Position numbers and translations under genes: made by a program
In this document: piece after piece, positions 11,801 through 23,468 of the stretch
Numbering within the stretch: position 1 is the stretch's first letter
How the letters are laid out: each line of letters begins with the position of its first letter
Origin: Pomacea canaliculata
Taxonomy: Eukaryota; Mollusca; Gastropoda; Architaenioglossa; Ampullariidae
Direction: 5' to 3'
DNA length: 64,000 nucleotides
Assembly: GCF_003073045.1 (NCBI RefSeq)
Contig: NC_037592.1
Coordinates: 2,515,371-2,579,370 of the forward strand
Notes under the pieces: model-generated
Database searches by the model: none
What the model saw: the letters and a program-made list of their open reading frames with translations, nothing else
What the model was told of the DNA's origin: nothing

Positions 11801-14800
11801 GTCGTTGAAACACGCGCTGTGCGCGCGCTAATGGAGAGCCGTGCGCAGGCCATGGCTGTCGCTCCCTGGTCTCCAGACGGCGGTGGAGCCAGGACCAGGC
11901 CCTACAAAAATATCAAACATCCTGCTAATGTTCGGGAAACAAAGAAGTATGTTTCCTAAACAGACCTGGAAGAAATCGTCTCACGTTCGTGCGGCACCCA
12001 GTCAGCAGACGCGCGTCTGGCGAACGTATTACGGGTGCGGGGCTCGTTGTGCGGGTGGCGTCTTCACCTTTCAACTTTCTACTCACCCCACCCTCACTTT
12101 CTCACCTCCTGTTATTATGTTTCTTTACTGGTCATGCAGAGTGACTAACATAATGCGTGATGCCAGCGCGTGTGTCCATGGTAGGTGAGCTTTCACGTAA
12201 AATACAATGTATGCGCTCTTGCGTGCGGTGGGCTTGACAGTGTGTTTGTGTGTGTGTGTGCCAGTTAATCGTTTGTATTGACATACGATATTACATATTT
12301 ACAGCTTAACAGCTTAAGGCCTGGAAACTAAAATGCCTCGAATCAAACTTTTAATTGCTGTTTTTATCAAAGCTGTCATCGAGGAAGTGAAAACACGGCT
12401 TTGATTAAGGATGGCTTCTTCCTGTGTGTTGTGTTTTAATTAAGACAGCTTATCATTAGATAAGTTTTTAAAAACAGTTCTGCTTTCTGTTTCATCTCTC
12501 TTGGAATCTGTTTTGGCGACAGATTAAAAAAAAAGATAATGTCATGTGGCAGACTACGTGATCTTGTAAGAAACATTACAATTCTAAGTGAGCTAATAAC
12601 AACATCATGTTTACAGTTTCTCAGGCCGGAAGTAGAATTGTCATAGCGCCACCTATGGTGTTATTTGTATTTTCACCATGTGTCGTCAATACAAGTGTCT
12701 GAAGCGTTTAGATGCAAGAATGAAGCTGCAGGTGGTTTTCGTTATCGCCGCGGGTGAGATGTGAACAGATTTCTCAAACCTTTGTGTCGTCTGTTTGTCT
12801 GTAGTCGGCCGTCGTGCAGGGACGGGATGTTGGTGCTGTTGCTGATGTCGAAAGTTGATGTTTGACACTTTTGGACAGGTGGGCAACAACCTCAGACGAC
12901 TTTATGAGGATCACGTGACTTGCACAACAATTCAAATTACGTTTGAAGAAGTCTTTTCGCGAGATCACGTGTAGCAAGCTGTGTGCGAGGGCAAGTACGC
13001 AAATCAAAGCAATATTCAGTCAATATAAAGCAATATGCCGTTAATTTTGTCTTTTTTCTTTCATATTCTCCCTCCCGCTCGCGTTCTTTTTTTCTTTCTT
13101 TTTCTTTCTTTCTATAATATGAATGTAAGTGCATTTTCACGATTGCTGCTCACAGGCCAAGTGTTCTGCACCAGACTTTTCCCAGAGCTAGAGAGTTCAT
13201 AACCATAGCAACGACACTAGTAGCCGAGCTTTATTGCAGGACGATGAGAGCTCAACACACCAACAGATGGAGTCAGTGGTTTCATGATCACTGTCCCGTG
13301 ACCACCGCCACTAAGCACGTGATGCAACCCTCCCCTCTTTTCCACAAGCAAGTCTGTAGATAACTTCTGCTGTAAAACTTCTGTTTTACAATATTGTAAT
13401 AGAATACATGTACAGATTGAAAATTACATAATACTTACATGACTTAATTGTATATTTTGATACATGGTGACTTGCATTATTAGAATTTATTCGCCATCTT
13501 CAGAATGAAAACCTATTTAAAATGTTCTTGAAGTATCGCTAAAAAATATTGACTTTAAACAGTGAAATGTGGGGCTTCGATCCCTCTAGTTGAACACGAA
13601 AGAAACGATCAAATGATTGAAAAATGTAAAAGACAAGTCAAATAATGCACATAGAAAATATAAACTTTTCAGGTTATGGGGAATGTAAGGCTGGTACAGA
13701 AGAGGTGTCTACCCTAGTGGCACAAGAATTAATAAAGAGAGTGGTTCATTGAGTGTAGACAACTGTATATTTTCTATATACATCAGGTCTCAGTTCTTAG
13801 AGAGAAAGTCTTCCAACCAAATTCTGAAGCACAGAGCTACCAGGATTAAGATTAGAGTTCTTTAAAAGAATTTTTTTTAAACTCTAAGCCGTTACGCCAT
13901 GCACATCACAGACAATTTTAAATACAACAAATCAGTTTTCATGGTGACTTAGACTCAAAATTACACGAAAACGAAAATTAACTTCTACTGGTTAAAAAAA
14001 AGATGGGACCTTGTATCCCAGGTATTTCCATAGATTCATGGAGGAGTAGAGGTGGACTGCTGTCTGTCTGCCAAGACCAACGCTTAGCCTCTTGCCAAGT
14101 TCTCCACTGCTAGTCTCGGCGAGCCTAAACAAAGAATGTGACTAAACCGGAAGCGTTGTAGTACCATGCCTCGTTCTTGTACTTAATCTGAAATGTGAAT
14201 AAACCGGAAGCTTGGTAGTCTCATGCTTCATTTTAGTAGTTAATTGGAAAAAAATCGTCTGCCAGCAGTCCAGGGATATTAGTTCGTGGTAGAAGTACCC
14301 GAGGTTGCAGGCCTGGAGATAGAAAGCAGACGTGACGCTAGACGCACGCTGTGTGCAGGCACGTGCACCCTCTTTACTCGTACACATCGTCAGCATAGAC
14401 AGGCCTGGGCAAGATGATTATTCTTTGTGTCACGAGCTGGCTGGTGCAAATGAAAGGCAGCCAGCAGGCTTCCAACCAGTTTGACTGTACACGACTTTGT
14501 TAAGAAACGGGTACCCGGTTCTAATTGAATCTTTTTTTCATTTATCAACACTACGCAGCTTGCGCGTTAAATGAGAAAAAGCATCAACACAGATTTTCCA
14601 GAACTTTTTCATTGCCGCGTCTTTCTTCCGGAGATAAAACTTTGCGCATGTGAAGTAAGATGCGAACTGAGACTTAGTGCGCATGATAAAGATGGCAAAG
14701 GTGAAAAGACTTCTCTTAATTTAATAATTTTAAACATTGGTAATAATTTGCAAGCAAAATTAGCAATATAGGTGAATGCTTGATCTTAGTATAATTTAAT

Positions 14801-17800
14801 TTTACAATGCAAGCTAATTTCACGAATACCGATATGACAAACTTTAAAATAAAAAGACCGCCCCACAGGCTGAGAACCGCGGCCTTAGAGGTTGGTTGAA
14901 GGTGAGGCAGCGAGGGAGAGGAGATGGGCATCGCCCTCAGGTGAATACAAGAACCTTTAGGCTATCGGTCTCCATGGCTACCCGTAGCTTTGAGTACGTA
15001 GTGGGAGACAGATACCCCAAATAACATCTACCATTGTACCTCGTGCTGAGAGGCTTCACCGTCTAGTGGAGCGACTGGCTTTATCCAGGTGACTAGCTTC
15101 CCGACAGGTGAAGACGAACGAGCGAAAGGTAATGAAAATACGAGCCTGCCGCTGCGCCAGCGATGAGTGGCCCAGTGTGCCAACATTTCTAACTACAAAG
15201 ACAAGTGAACAAAGCTCATCTACTCTATGATGTCAGTGGAACATTGTCGAAAGAAAGTGGAACTGGCGTATAGCTCGAAATATGCAAAATTTATTTAATT
15301 AATCAACCAATCAATCAGTTCAGGCTATGGTCACATTAACCGTTTAGAAGATTACAAATTTAACGCATTTAATTTTTCAGCGTTTTCAGCACACGTTTAA
15401 AATCTGTTGTCTCGATGGGGTGTCAACATTCACAGAATCATAGTAGTTGCCTCAAAATGTCAACTGAGCAGGCTGGAATGAGGGTATCCAGCAATACACA
15501 TGGATACGAATGAGCAAAGACATTACACAAGAAAACAGAAAACTCGGTGGAGAACAAAGCCACTCAACCTGTCAGGCGCAGCCTCCTTTCCACATCCATT
15601 TCTCTTACCTTTTTCATTCAATGTCTTTGATCGTCCTCAGGTGTAGCAAAAACTCTTCGGTATATAGCAGAGACAATGCATCCAATATGTCTCTCTGCAT
15701 TGAGAATTGTTTGAACAGAGGAGAATGGACATCAGCAGAGATATCAGCAGGAATATACAGATAAGGCTGAGAGAGAGGTGGAAGAAAAAGGAGAAGACAA
15801 AAGATGTTTGAAGAGACAGTGATTAGGAGGATGCAATTATCTAAGATAGATTTTACAGAAAATGTAGGTTTGCAGACAAAAATATGGGCTACACTGAGTC
15901 GAGGCATCCCCAGGTAAACAGCAGGCGGAAGGCTCGCTAACAACAAGAAAAATGAAAGAAAAACTTGTGTCCCTGTTACAGACGAAGGTTCAGGTGAGGA
16001 CATCGCCACAACCGCTGTTCTTCATTTACTGGAGGATAAACGGTTGTCGCCGTGACAATAGAAATGTCGCTTGTCTTCGTCCATCTGAAGGTAGACTGCT
16101 ACACCCCTCGACAGGTCCTTGGGGAGGAAAGACAGGACGACAAGACCTCGTTCTCATGTGATCCTTTTTGTTCAGCCATGTTGTCGTTGGTCAAGCTCAC
16201 ATCCGGGCTTTGAACTCAGAGGTTTTCAGTCTCAAATATTTGTCAGAGTCAGTTGATTCTCTGAATTCACACGAACAGCTTAAGTATTGTGTCCACTTGT
16301 CCCCTTGTCTCTTCTTCCTCCAGAGAATGATTGAGCAATGTTTGACCAAAGTCAAAGATGAAGATGACGGCTATATGTTTTCTAAATTAGGTGAAAATTT
16401 TCGTGTATTTTTCTACTAAGTCTAATGCAGAAAAATTTCTTTTATCTTCATGATCATGATTGTGGAGTTATGTTTCCCCAAATGTTAAACCAGCTTCCAT
16501 TTCCAACTTTGGATTGATTTTTGTCGTTTCATTTTATTATTTTAATGTGAAAAGTGTCTTTATTATCCCCTCCTTTCTTGTCAGCCCGTCAGTTGACCTT
16601 ACAAAGTCCGATTAGTATTTTTTTAATAAATTTGTATGTGTTTTTAGTGACATTAACCTTCGACATTTCTGATTGTTTTGATTTTCGTTTGGGCGTGATT
16701 GATGGCTGTGTGTGTGTGCGCGCGCGCGCGTGCGTACGCGTGCGTACGCGTTGTGTTATCACCTGGGCATCTTTTAGTTTTGAAGTGCACGAAATCTTAA
16801 TATTTTTGTGATTTGTGATTGGTGGCCCTCTCAGTCAGCGATTAAGTGATTGTGAAGCTAATTATCGTGTAAGAGTCACGTGACCGTTGAAATCAATGTT
16901 GAAGTGATGGTCCCCGAGAAAAGTTCCCAACTATTCTTGGTCGCAGCAGCTGGCGGGGCCGGCAAACGATCCTCATCCTCCCCATCGTCAGCCAGTCTCC
17001 TCCACAAGCTGATGGCGCATCCTCCTTGAATGTTGTTTTGCCGTCAGCCCCTGACGTCCTGGGGTCGTCAGCTCGGAGTGCAGTTTATTTGACGTGCTAA
17101 AATGTTTACGAGCTCGGGGGGGCTGGCGGCGAGGGCGCAGGTACAGCTGCACGCGGCGCGGCGCGGATCACGTTTCGCGTCTGTTGCCGCTGGAAACATG
17201 TGTTTCGCCGCAGCGCGTGCAGTCACGCTGAAGATATTACACACGCCGTGCATCCCAGGCATCTCGTCTTTGCCTCCATCCACCCGTCCGAGGGGCTTTG
17301 AGACGCTGCCGCAGACCCTTGCTTCCAATTATCGCAGTCTTCCCCCCACCCGACTCCCTCCCCATCTAGTCCCTCCCCCACCCACACACACACTCCCCAG
17401 AATGTTCTTCCTGCGCCGTTTGAAAACCGATCACGTGACGAGTGCAGGATCTCTCCTTCTCTCTCTCTTACTCTTCACGCCGACTGATGGCGTTGACGTT
17501 GTTTGACGCCGGTCCGGTCACGTGTGTCGGCTTGCATCGTTCGCAAGTGAAGGGTGAATGTCGTTGTCATTAATAACGAGCCTCTCATAAATTTCATTTC
17601 ATTATCTATACATTGTGATTGTGGGGATATGACAGCCAGCAGCAACAATAACGATATTAATGTCTCGTTTCTTTCTATCACCCAGCTCTTTGGTCGAAAA
17701 TCAGTCATTTTCAGTTTTGTTGTCATCATAGTGTTTTATTTACTTAATAGACAAGTAAGTATGAAACTATATCTCTGGAAATGTATGTTCTGTCTATCAC

Positions 17801-19243
17801 ATGCAAGCCCTCCATGCGCAACCATTTGAAATTGTTCTCTCAAACGAACACACATGAATTCACACAAATAACATCAGAAATCCACATTTTCTTGCAATTG
17901 CACGCTCACAAACCGTGTGTTCACTGTAGCCTCGCATTGAACTTGTGGTCATTTGTGTGAACAGCGGTGTCCAGGAGCCAGGCGGCCCACGAAAATGACA
18001 AATGTGACAACGTGGCTTCTTGCCTCCCACCCGACCCCACTTCAGGAGACCCCACAGAACTGTGCAGGTGGGTCACCTCGCTCTCACTGGATGATCGGGA
18101 TGAACTCATCCTTCCCCCTCTCTCTCTCTCACATACTGACACACATATTAGAAATGAGTAAATTCAAATCTCTCTTCCTCCTACTCTCTCAAATTGGCAT
18201 AATTGGCATACGTTTTCCATTTTTCCTTCTTGACAAGCTGAGCTTCATTTCTCCATTTGTCTGGATAACTTGCCGGAAATCTCTCCGGTATGTCTAAAAA
18301 GCATTCTACAAGAGCCTCCCACTTGTCTTTAGTGCCTCTGATGTATCAGTCATGTTTGTCGATTAAAATGGGTTCAGCAAGTGTGTTGCATGTCAAAAGG
18401 TATGACTAATATTTCGACTGTATCTTTGTACCTTTTGATGTCCTGATGCTACAATCGCATGCACGCACGGACACACACTCTCGTCACCCAAATAGTTTCA
18501 GTGCTCTGATTACAAAGAATTTATTTTTCATTATTTGTTTTATGTTTCAAATTTTAGTTCTTCTTTATATTGTTTCTATTGAAAATCTCCAGTACATGAC
18601 AGCTTAAGCGGTTCCCATGGCAACGTATCACGAGACCCCTTTATATAAAGCTTTCCTCAGTTCTGGCCACAAGGCCTTGTCGATGTCCATCATGATGACA
18701 CTTGTCCTTGTACTGCCTGCAGCATCTTCCTCAAGTCCGTGGCTTGTATGGGCGATGCGCTGGACGCGTGCCGGAGGATCCCCAACTTCTCTGAAGACCT
18801 TCTGGCCGAGTCCGAGGCCCGCATCATGGAGCTGCGCACGGAACTGACCGCCCTCAACTGTGTGGACGATGGTGAGTGACCTTTGCCCCTCTCTGTCAGA
18901 CACGTCTTCTCTGGTAGTCCACAACCTGTTGGACTAGTTTGACTTTACCTGTCAGACAAACCTTCTCTGGTAGTTCACAACCTGTTGGATTCGGGTACAC
19001 TACTAGTTTGACTTTGCCTATCTGTTCCCTTTCTTGCCACCAACCATCAACCACCATGTATGACTGTGTGCAGCAACCTTCAGTGAGCCCATGCTAGATG
19101 ACAGCACCTACAGTCAAGTGGAATCCGACATGTCCGACATGTCCGACAGGGTGGATACAAGGCCAGGAGCTGCCAGCCATGTCCTCGTCAACACAGCTGT
19201 CATTGTCCTCACCTCTTGTATCAGTTTACTCCACACCACGTGA
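8792..19243 (+). CDS. Small secreted, GPI-anchored Cys-rich protein (four-exon gene)
   Basis: Four coding exons, 8792-8855, 17965-18067, 18723-18871 and 19074-19243, join with matching phases (1, 2, 1) and GT-AG borders into a 161-residue protein. Residues 1 to about 22 form a signal peptide (hydrophobic core MFVVMTFALLTG). The mature part has six cysteines at 35, 41, 55, 64, 72 and 102, enough for three disulfides, and one sequon, NFS, at 77-79. A helical Glu/Arg-rich stretch (residues 80-98) precedes the last cysteine. The C-terminus has small residues (GAAS, about 137-140) followed by a hydrophobic tail ending at residue 161, the arrangement of a GPI-attachment signal, so the product should sit on the outer plasma membrane. 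I do not recognise the family. No individual exon forms a long ORF, which is why it is easily missed. Structure strong; function unknown. Confidence 0.72.
14038..14290. repeat. Dispersed repeat, copy A
   Basis: Shares long blocks with 19731-19926, including CTTAGCCTCTTG, TAGTCTCGGCGAGCC, GAATGTGACTAAA and TCGTCTGCCAGCAGTCCAG. Copy A also carries an internal tandem duplication (14136-14190 and 14191-14250), each unit beginning with ATGTGA.TAAACCGGAAGC. It is non-coding, has no target duplication that I can see, and its family is unidentified. Confidence 0.8.
16707..16751. repeat. Alternating purine-pyrimidine tract (TG/CG/TACG)
   Basis: TG repeats pass into CG repeats and then TGCGTACG units, about 45 bases of almost strict purine-pyrimidine alternation, which is the sequence type most prone to Z-DNA. 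Confidence 0.85.
16875..17526. promoter_or_regulatory. E-box cluster and CpG-rich block before exon 2
   Basis: Three CACGTG E-boxes occur: GTCACGTGAC at 16875-16884, TCACGTGAC at 17431-17439 and GTCACGTGT at 17518-17526. They flank a GC-rich block (17060-17310) 450-1,100 bases upstream of exon 2. This could be an alternative promoter of the GPI-protein gene, but a transcript from here would lack the known signal-peptide exon. Similar E-boxes occur elsewhere in the window, so the call is tentative. Confidence 0.25.
17965..18067 (+). CDS. GPI-protein gene, coding exon 2
   Basis: The acceptor is GTGAACAG and the donor is TGCAG followed by GTGGGT. It encodes residues 22-55 and begins AVSRSQAAHENDKCDN. 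It supplies the first three ectodomain cysteines and a Pro/Asp/Thr-rich loop. Entering phase 1 matches exon 1 and leaving phase 2 matches exon 3. The alternative acceptor at TGTCCAG gives a cysteine-free frame and was not chosen. Confidence 0.7.
18723..18871 (+). CDS. GPI-protein gene, coding exon 3
   Basis: The acceptor is TGCCTGCAG and the donor is GATG followed by GTGAGT. It encodes residues 56-105, starting SIFLKSVACMGDALDAC and ending ALNCVDD. It is clearly coding: GC-rich third positions, amphipathic Leu/Glu pattern, three cysteines and one N-glycosylation sequon. Confidence 0.72.
18893..19018. repeat. Intronic tandem duplication (about 60-bp units)
   Basis: Two adjacent units share CTGTCAGACA, CTTCTCTGGTAGT, CACAACCTGTTGGA and TAGTTTGACTTT. 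The second carries a short insertion. They lie within intron 3 of the GPI-protein gene. Confidence 0.8.
19074..19243 (+). CDS. GPI-protein gene, terminal exon with GPI signal
   Basis: The acceptor is TGTGTGCAG. It encodes residues 106-161 and a TGA stop. It contains an acidic Ser/Asp/Met spacer (SDMSDMSDR), then RPGAAS and the hydrophobic tail VLVNTAVIVLTSCISLL. Nothing follows the tail except HTT, so the hydrophobic segment is C-terminal, as in GPI-anchored precursors rather than single-pass receptors. Confidence 0.7.
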
Positions 19244-19730
19244 AATACTTGCTGCCAGACTGACAGCCTGCCTCAGATCCTCATACTACTCAGTATATAC
19301 TGATCAACTTGTCTATTTATTACAACCTTCAGACATTTTGAGATGATTTCGTGTATTTGTTTTTAACAATGTCTCCCCTCCCCTCCCCTCGCCACCCACC
19401 CTTTTCTTTGCCGTTGTGTGCCATTATCGGTTGTTACCTCCCTCTGCACATATCATTTTCCATCTGTGCCTTTATCGATGAGACCATCAGCAAATGTTTA
19501 TGTGCAGCTGTATTTCACTAGTTCCGCTTGGTGTCAGTTTGTTCTGTCTCTAGAAGATGCTCGGCACAGGATCAACCGCCTGTGAAACCCTTCAAAGCTA
19601 ACGGCGAAAACTGGACATCGGGTGACATCGTGTCCTCCATTGCTTCCACATTTCTCTGAAATATATTATGTGTCCTTGCAGTCATCGAGCGATGACAGCC
19701 TTACTGCAGTCTGGAGATCATTATGAGCTC

Positions 19731-19926
19731 CATGGACGAGTACAGGTGGATTGCTGTCTGCCGAGACCAAGGCTTAGCCTCTTGCGAAGTTATCCGCTGT
19801 TAGTCTCGGCGAGCCTGAACAATGAATGTGACTAAAATGGAAGCTTTGTAGTCTCATGCCTCGTTTTAGTAGTTAATTGGAAAAAAAAATCGTCTGCCAG
19901 CAGTCCAGTAATACAAGTTCGTGGTC
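19731..19926. repeat. Dispersed repeat, copy B
   Basis: Second copy of the repeat at 14038-14290, lacking that copy's internal duplication. It lies 0.5 kb downstream of the GPI-protein gene stop codon. Confidence 0.8.
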
Positions 19927-20409
19927 CACCGTACTGATGCTTTGGAATGCAAAGATAACGAAGAAGAGAGAGATTATCAAACAGAGCGAACAATAAATAC
20001 AGGGAAAATAAAACTAAGGCACAAAATAAACGTAATGACAACATGAAATATCGGGAAGGGGATAAAAAAAATGTTTATGAGGTTCAAATGCCAGGGATTT
20101 TGCAAAAGGCAAAAACGTTTTGCGTGTGTGTGTGTGAGAGAGAGACAAATTGTGAAATGTTTGAGTGTGACCACTGACGTCCGTGCGAGGACAGTTGTCT
20201 TCCCTCGCGCTCTCTCGTAAAGGACTTTGTTACCCGGATGTCAAATACGTTCTGGGTAGATCAACCACGGCGCATGCGCAGATTCAAACAGACGGGTCTG
20301 TGGCGCCAGCCTGACCAGCAGTCCGTTCATGCGTGTGACAGCAAGGTGCACGTGATGTCCACCTGCCACCAGCCATCTTTAGTTTCCTAGCGTTACGTCT
20401 GTCGCGCTA
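19927..20409. promoter_or_regulatory. Intergenic stretch with an NRF1 motif
   Basis: No gene seen. It contains a TG/GA run at 20125-20146 and a perfect NRF1 core, GCGCATGCGCA, at 20270-20280, in CpG-containing sequence. No coding start could be linked to it. Confidence 0.3.
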
Positions 20410-21347
20410 CACCCGGGGTGGGGAACGGCCCACCCGCAGAATCCTTTGATTCGGCCCGCCGACCCAAGCGCTGATTTCAGTAAATCTGTACGATATCTTT
20501 CATAGCAACATAAATTTGTATTAAGTGCATCCTATTAACATAAATTTTGAGGGACAGGCAAGAAACGTCTATCAGGGGATAGACAAGACATACACGGGAC
20601 ACACTCGCGTGCTTCGGGTCGGCTTCCCACGCCCTGTATGGGCGAGTTGGGAGACATTCATGTGTGTGACCTCCACCCCGAGCCGAGAGTAGACCAGTTC
20701 CAGTTAATGTCGTCTGTTGATAAGTGTAGCCTTCTTCAACCATGTCGGCTCATACAGTGTAAAACAGTCGAAATTGTTGTGTACAGTTCAGGCTTACAAA
20801 TGTCCAACATTATCCTGTCATGGATTCCCAGAAGATGAGTAAATGAAAATGTTTTGCCTGGAAAATATTCGTGTATGTTGATGAGTTTTTTTGGTTCATG
20901 TGCAAGCATTTCTGTGTGTAGTATGTGTGTAGAAACTTTGTAAATGTCATGAACCCTCCATTAGGATATACGTGTACTAGACAGGTATTATTATTATTCA
21001 CAACCACAAACAGAAAATTGTGCATTATGAATAACAAATTTTGTTACTATATATAGTCTTCTCTAGGAACTTTCTACTTATAAACATTTTTTACAGACCT
21101 CAGTTGTTTCACTATTCTCTTCATGGGAGTAGAGAATATTTTAGTCATCTAGTCAACAAAAGGCGGCTCGTGGGGACTCAGAGGACAGTAGTGCCCTCCA
21201 GACTGGCAATGTACAGGTTCACAAGTATCAACACACTGATCAAATCGTGCAGACTAATTATTAAGTAGATAATTTTGTATGGTCCGCGAATGATGTTATC
21301 AGTATCAAAGTAGACCTTGGAGGAAAAAAAGGTTGCGCACCCCAGTG
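20410..21347. mobile_element. Candidate non-autonomous hAT-like element
   Basis: The left end CACCCGGGGTGGGGAAC and the reverse complement of the right end, CACTGGGGTGCGCAACC, resemble each other and the hAT terminal style (CA..GGGGTG..CAAC). Subterminal GGCCCGCC sequence on the left and a C-rich end on the right support this. The flanking octamers (TCGCGCTA, TTAGACAA) do not match, so either the ends belong to different copies or the target duplication has decayed. No transposase was recognised inside. Confidence 0.4.
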
Positions 21348-21459
21348 TTAGACAAACATCTGTTCGCAGTACGTTCGCTCTGTTGTAAACATTTCCACGA
21401 GTTTTCAAACAGCTTGCTAGCGAACATCCATAACTGAAAATGAAAAACGGAAATCGCAT

Positions 21460-21513
21460 GAATTGGTTAGTATATTGTCTCATTTGTTTGAATTGGTTGG
21501 TATATTGTCTCAT
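21460..21513. repeat. Two 24-bp direct repeats
   Basis: GAATTGGTTAGTATATTGTC and its following TCAT recur after 30 bases with one change. Short tandem duplication in non-coding sequence. Confidence 0.85.
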
Positions 21514-22883
21514 ACTGTTATCGAATTATCAAACATAAGCTCAGTTTAAATTATTGTTTATTATCCTACAAATGTCACGAGTGTCACATACAACTTGAAA
21601 GAAATGCTCGTTGTTGATTTATCATTGCTGAAGTGCGTCTGTACAGTTAATAAAGATTTTTAAAACATTTTCTTATTCTGCTAGTAACAGTCTTCTTGAC
21701 CGTCCTTCGTATGGCAGCGTGTGAGTCCCCCGGGTGTCCAGGACTATTTATTGTCAAGTATTCACATCCCCCTGATATGTTGTGGGAAGGCGCTGTCATC
21801 AGGTTCCTAGCGAGTTCGACCCTAGACTAGAGGTTGGAGATTCGCCCGGGTTCATGACCTCAAAGTTCTCCTGCCCAACCGGCACAAAATCCTGGTTTAT
21901 CCAAAAAGAAAAACAGAAGAAGGGAGAAGGAAAGGTCAGCTTTCCAAATACCTTGTCCGAGACATTGTGGGCCTCTCCACTTACACTTCATGGGCCCTAC
22001 GGCTCCGAGCTACCTCAGGGGCTTTCAACATCACATTGAATTCCTGCCATTCTCAAGATTTCCACAAGACTTTTTTTAGAGGTTTTGTTGTTATTAGAGA
22101 CATTGGAAATTCAACATTGTATTTTAACTGCTCAAACAGGAGATACACTTCTTGGCCGCTGCTGCCTTCAGGAGGGGGGGGGATATGTGTCCATTTTCTC
22201 TGTCCAAGATTTGATAAAGGATTGCCACGCCGACTTCTGTTGGAATGGACTGAGTGTGTAGAATCAGAAAGTCTAATACCGGGGCTGCACACCTACAGGC
22301 CCAGACAGTCGGCAGACACTCTAGTACAACTCCGGTTGCCTTCAGTAAAATGATTCCAATCAAAATTATCAAATCGTTTTCGCTTTTAGTTGTGTAAACA
22401 GTTCCCTGTAACCAGTCTCTGACAAGTGCAGCAGACTTACATTATTTACCTGCGTGTGACGCCAGCACAGGTAAGAGAAACTAAACAGAGCAGCATCTGG
22501 AGACTGTTATCATTGCTTCAGCTTCCACGGGACAGGGAAGGGGAGAATGTGGGAAATCCCAGGTGAGAGCAAATCTCAGAGTGGGAGGTAGTCCAAGGTT
22601 TGAGGAGAGACGCGTGACAAACGAGTTTTCGCGAGAGCTAATGACCAGGAGCTGGAAGTACTCCTGGAGAGGGCAGCACTGTCTTAGATCAACCGTGATG
22701 TAAGCATCTTCCCTGACTTTCTCATGTCACCGTCGGTGGGACAAAAGGAGGAAGCTGAAGTCCGGCTTGTAGTGGACAAACACTTACCACCACTACAGTC
22801 TAAGGTCACCGGGTCTGGGGTTCCCATCTCATCCTAGGGCACACGCACTTTCTCGATATGACATCTGCTCACAAGGCTGTGAA
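21514..22883. other. Non-coding stretch, origin unclear
   Basis: No gene recognised. A GGGTTCATGACC at about 21848-21859 is weakly B-box-like and could be a SINE remnant. Sequence just before 22884 does not encode the helix-turn-helix expected upstream of a Harbinger DDE domain, so that transposase is 5' truncated or has an unseen exon. Confidence 0.4.
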
Positions 22884-23468
22884 TTGCCAATGTGCTTTAG
22901 AGAAAACTTTAAAGATAAAGTTGCTGTTATTGTTGACTGTTATGAACTTGACTCACAGAAACCCTCAGGTCAAACCAATCAGATCCAAGTTTATTCCAAC
23001 TATAAGAAATATCATTCTGCCAAATATCTGATTGGGATCACACCACAAGGTTCAATCAGCCACATTTCAGATGCATTTGGTGGCAGGGCTTCAGACAAAC
23101 ACTTCACTGAAAATACTTCTTTGTTGTCCAACTTGTTACCAGGTGATATAATTATGGCTGACAGAGGTTTCAACATTGAAGATGAAGTTCTTTTTTATCA
23201 AGTTCAATTATTAATTCCAGATTTTACCCATGGGAAAAAGCAACTACACCCACTACAAGTTGAAAATTCGAGAAAAATAGCCTCTGTACGAATTCATGTT
23301 GAGAAAGTTATAGGGTTTGTTCGCAGAAAGTTTGGAATTTTGCAGTCTGAAGTGCCTATTGACCTGATGGCAACAAAGCCTGGTGATGATAATCCAGTCA
23401 TAGACAAAATAGTTCGGCTTTGTTGCTGCATTGTAAATTTACATAAATCCATAGTGCCTATTGAGTAG
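22884..23468 (+). pseudogene. ISL2EU/Harbinger-type transposase, DDE domain only
   Basis: An intact 194-codon frame matches the DDE_Tnp_4 endonuclease domain of PIF/Harbinger-superfamily transposases, closest in style to ISL2EU elements. The catalytic triad is visible: Asp18 in IVDCYE, Asp93 in MADRGF and Glu140 in RIHVEKVIGFVR. GGRASDKHFTE and the QKPSGQTNQ stretch are also family-like. The usual N-terminal THAP or helix-turn-helix region is missing, so as it stands it is 5' truncated, or the 5' exons lie upstream unrecognised. Because the catalytic frame has no stop, decay is recent or slight. Poly-A signals AATAAA occur at 24055 and 24093. Confidence 0.8.

Larger units (their letters stand above)
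8856..17964 (+). other. Intron 1 of the GPI-protein gene
   Basis: A 9.1-kb intron with GT-AG borders. It contains one copy of a dispersed repeat (14038-14290), TA/CA-rich microsatellite sequence near 10255-10320, a T-rich CT/TTTC tract near 13085-13115 and an alternating purine-pyrimidine tract at 16707-16751. It also contains a CpG-rich block at 17060-17530 that could be an internal promoter. No further exon in phase with the gene was found. The many short ORFs look random. Confidence 0.6.

Noticed and set aside
17102..17506. 134-codon ORF starting MFTSSGGLAARAQVQ
   Set aside because: GC-rich, no domain, opposed by a minus-strand ORF, and no donor in a phase fitting exon 2 of the GPI-protein gene.
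21811..21860. tRNA-like B box (GGGTTCATGACC)
   Set aside because: No A box at the right distance and no cloverleaf; at most a SINE fragment.
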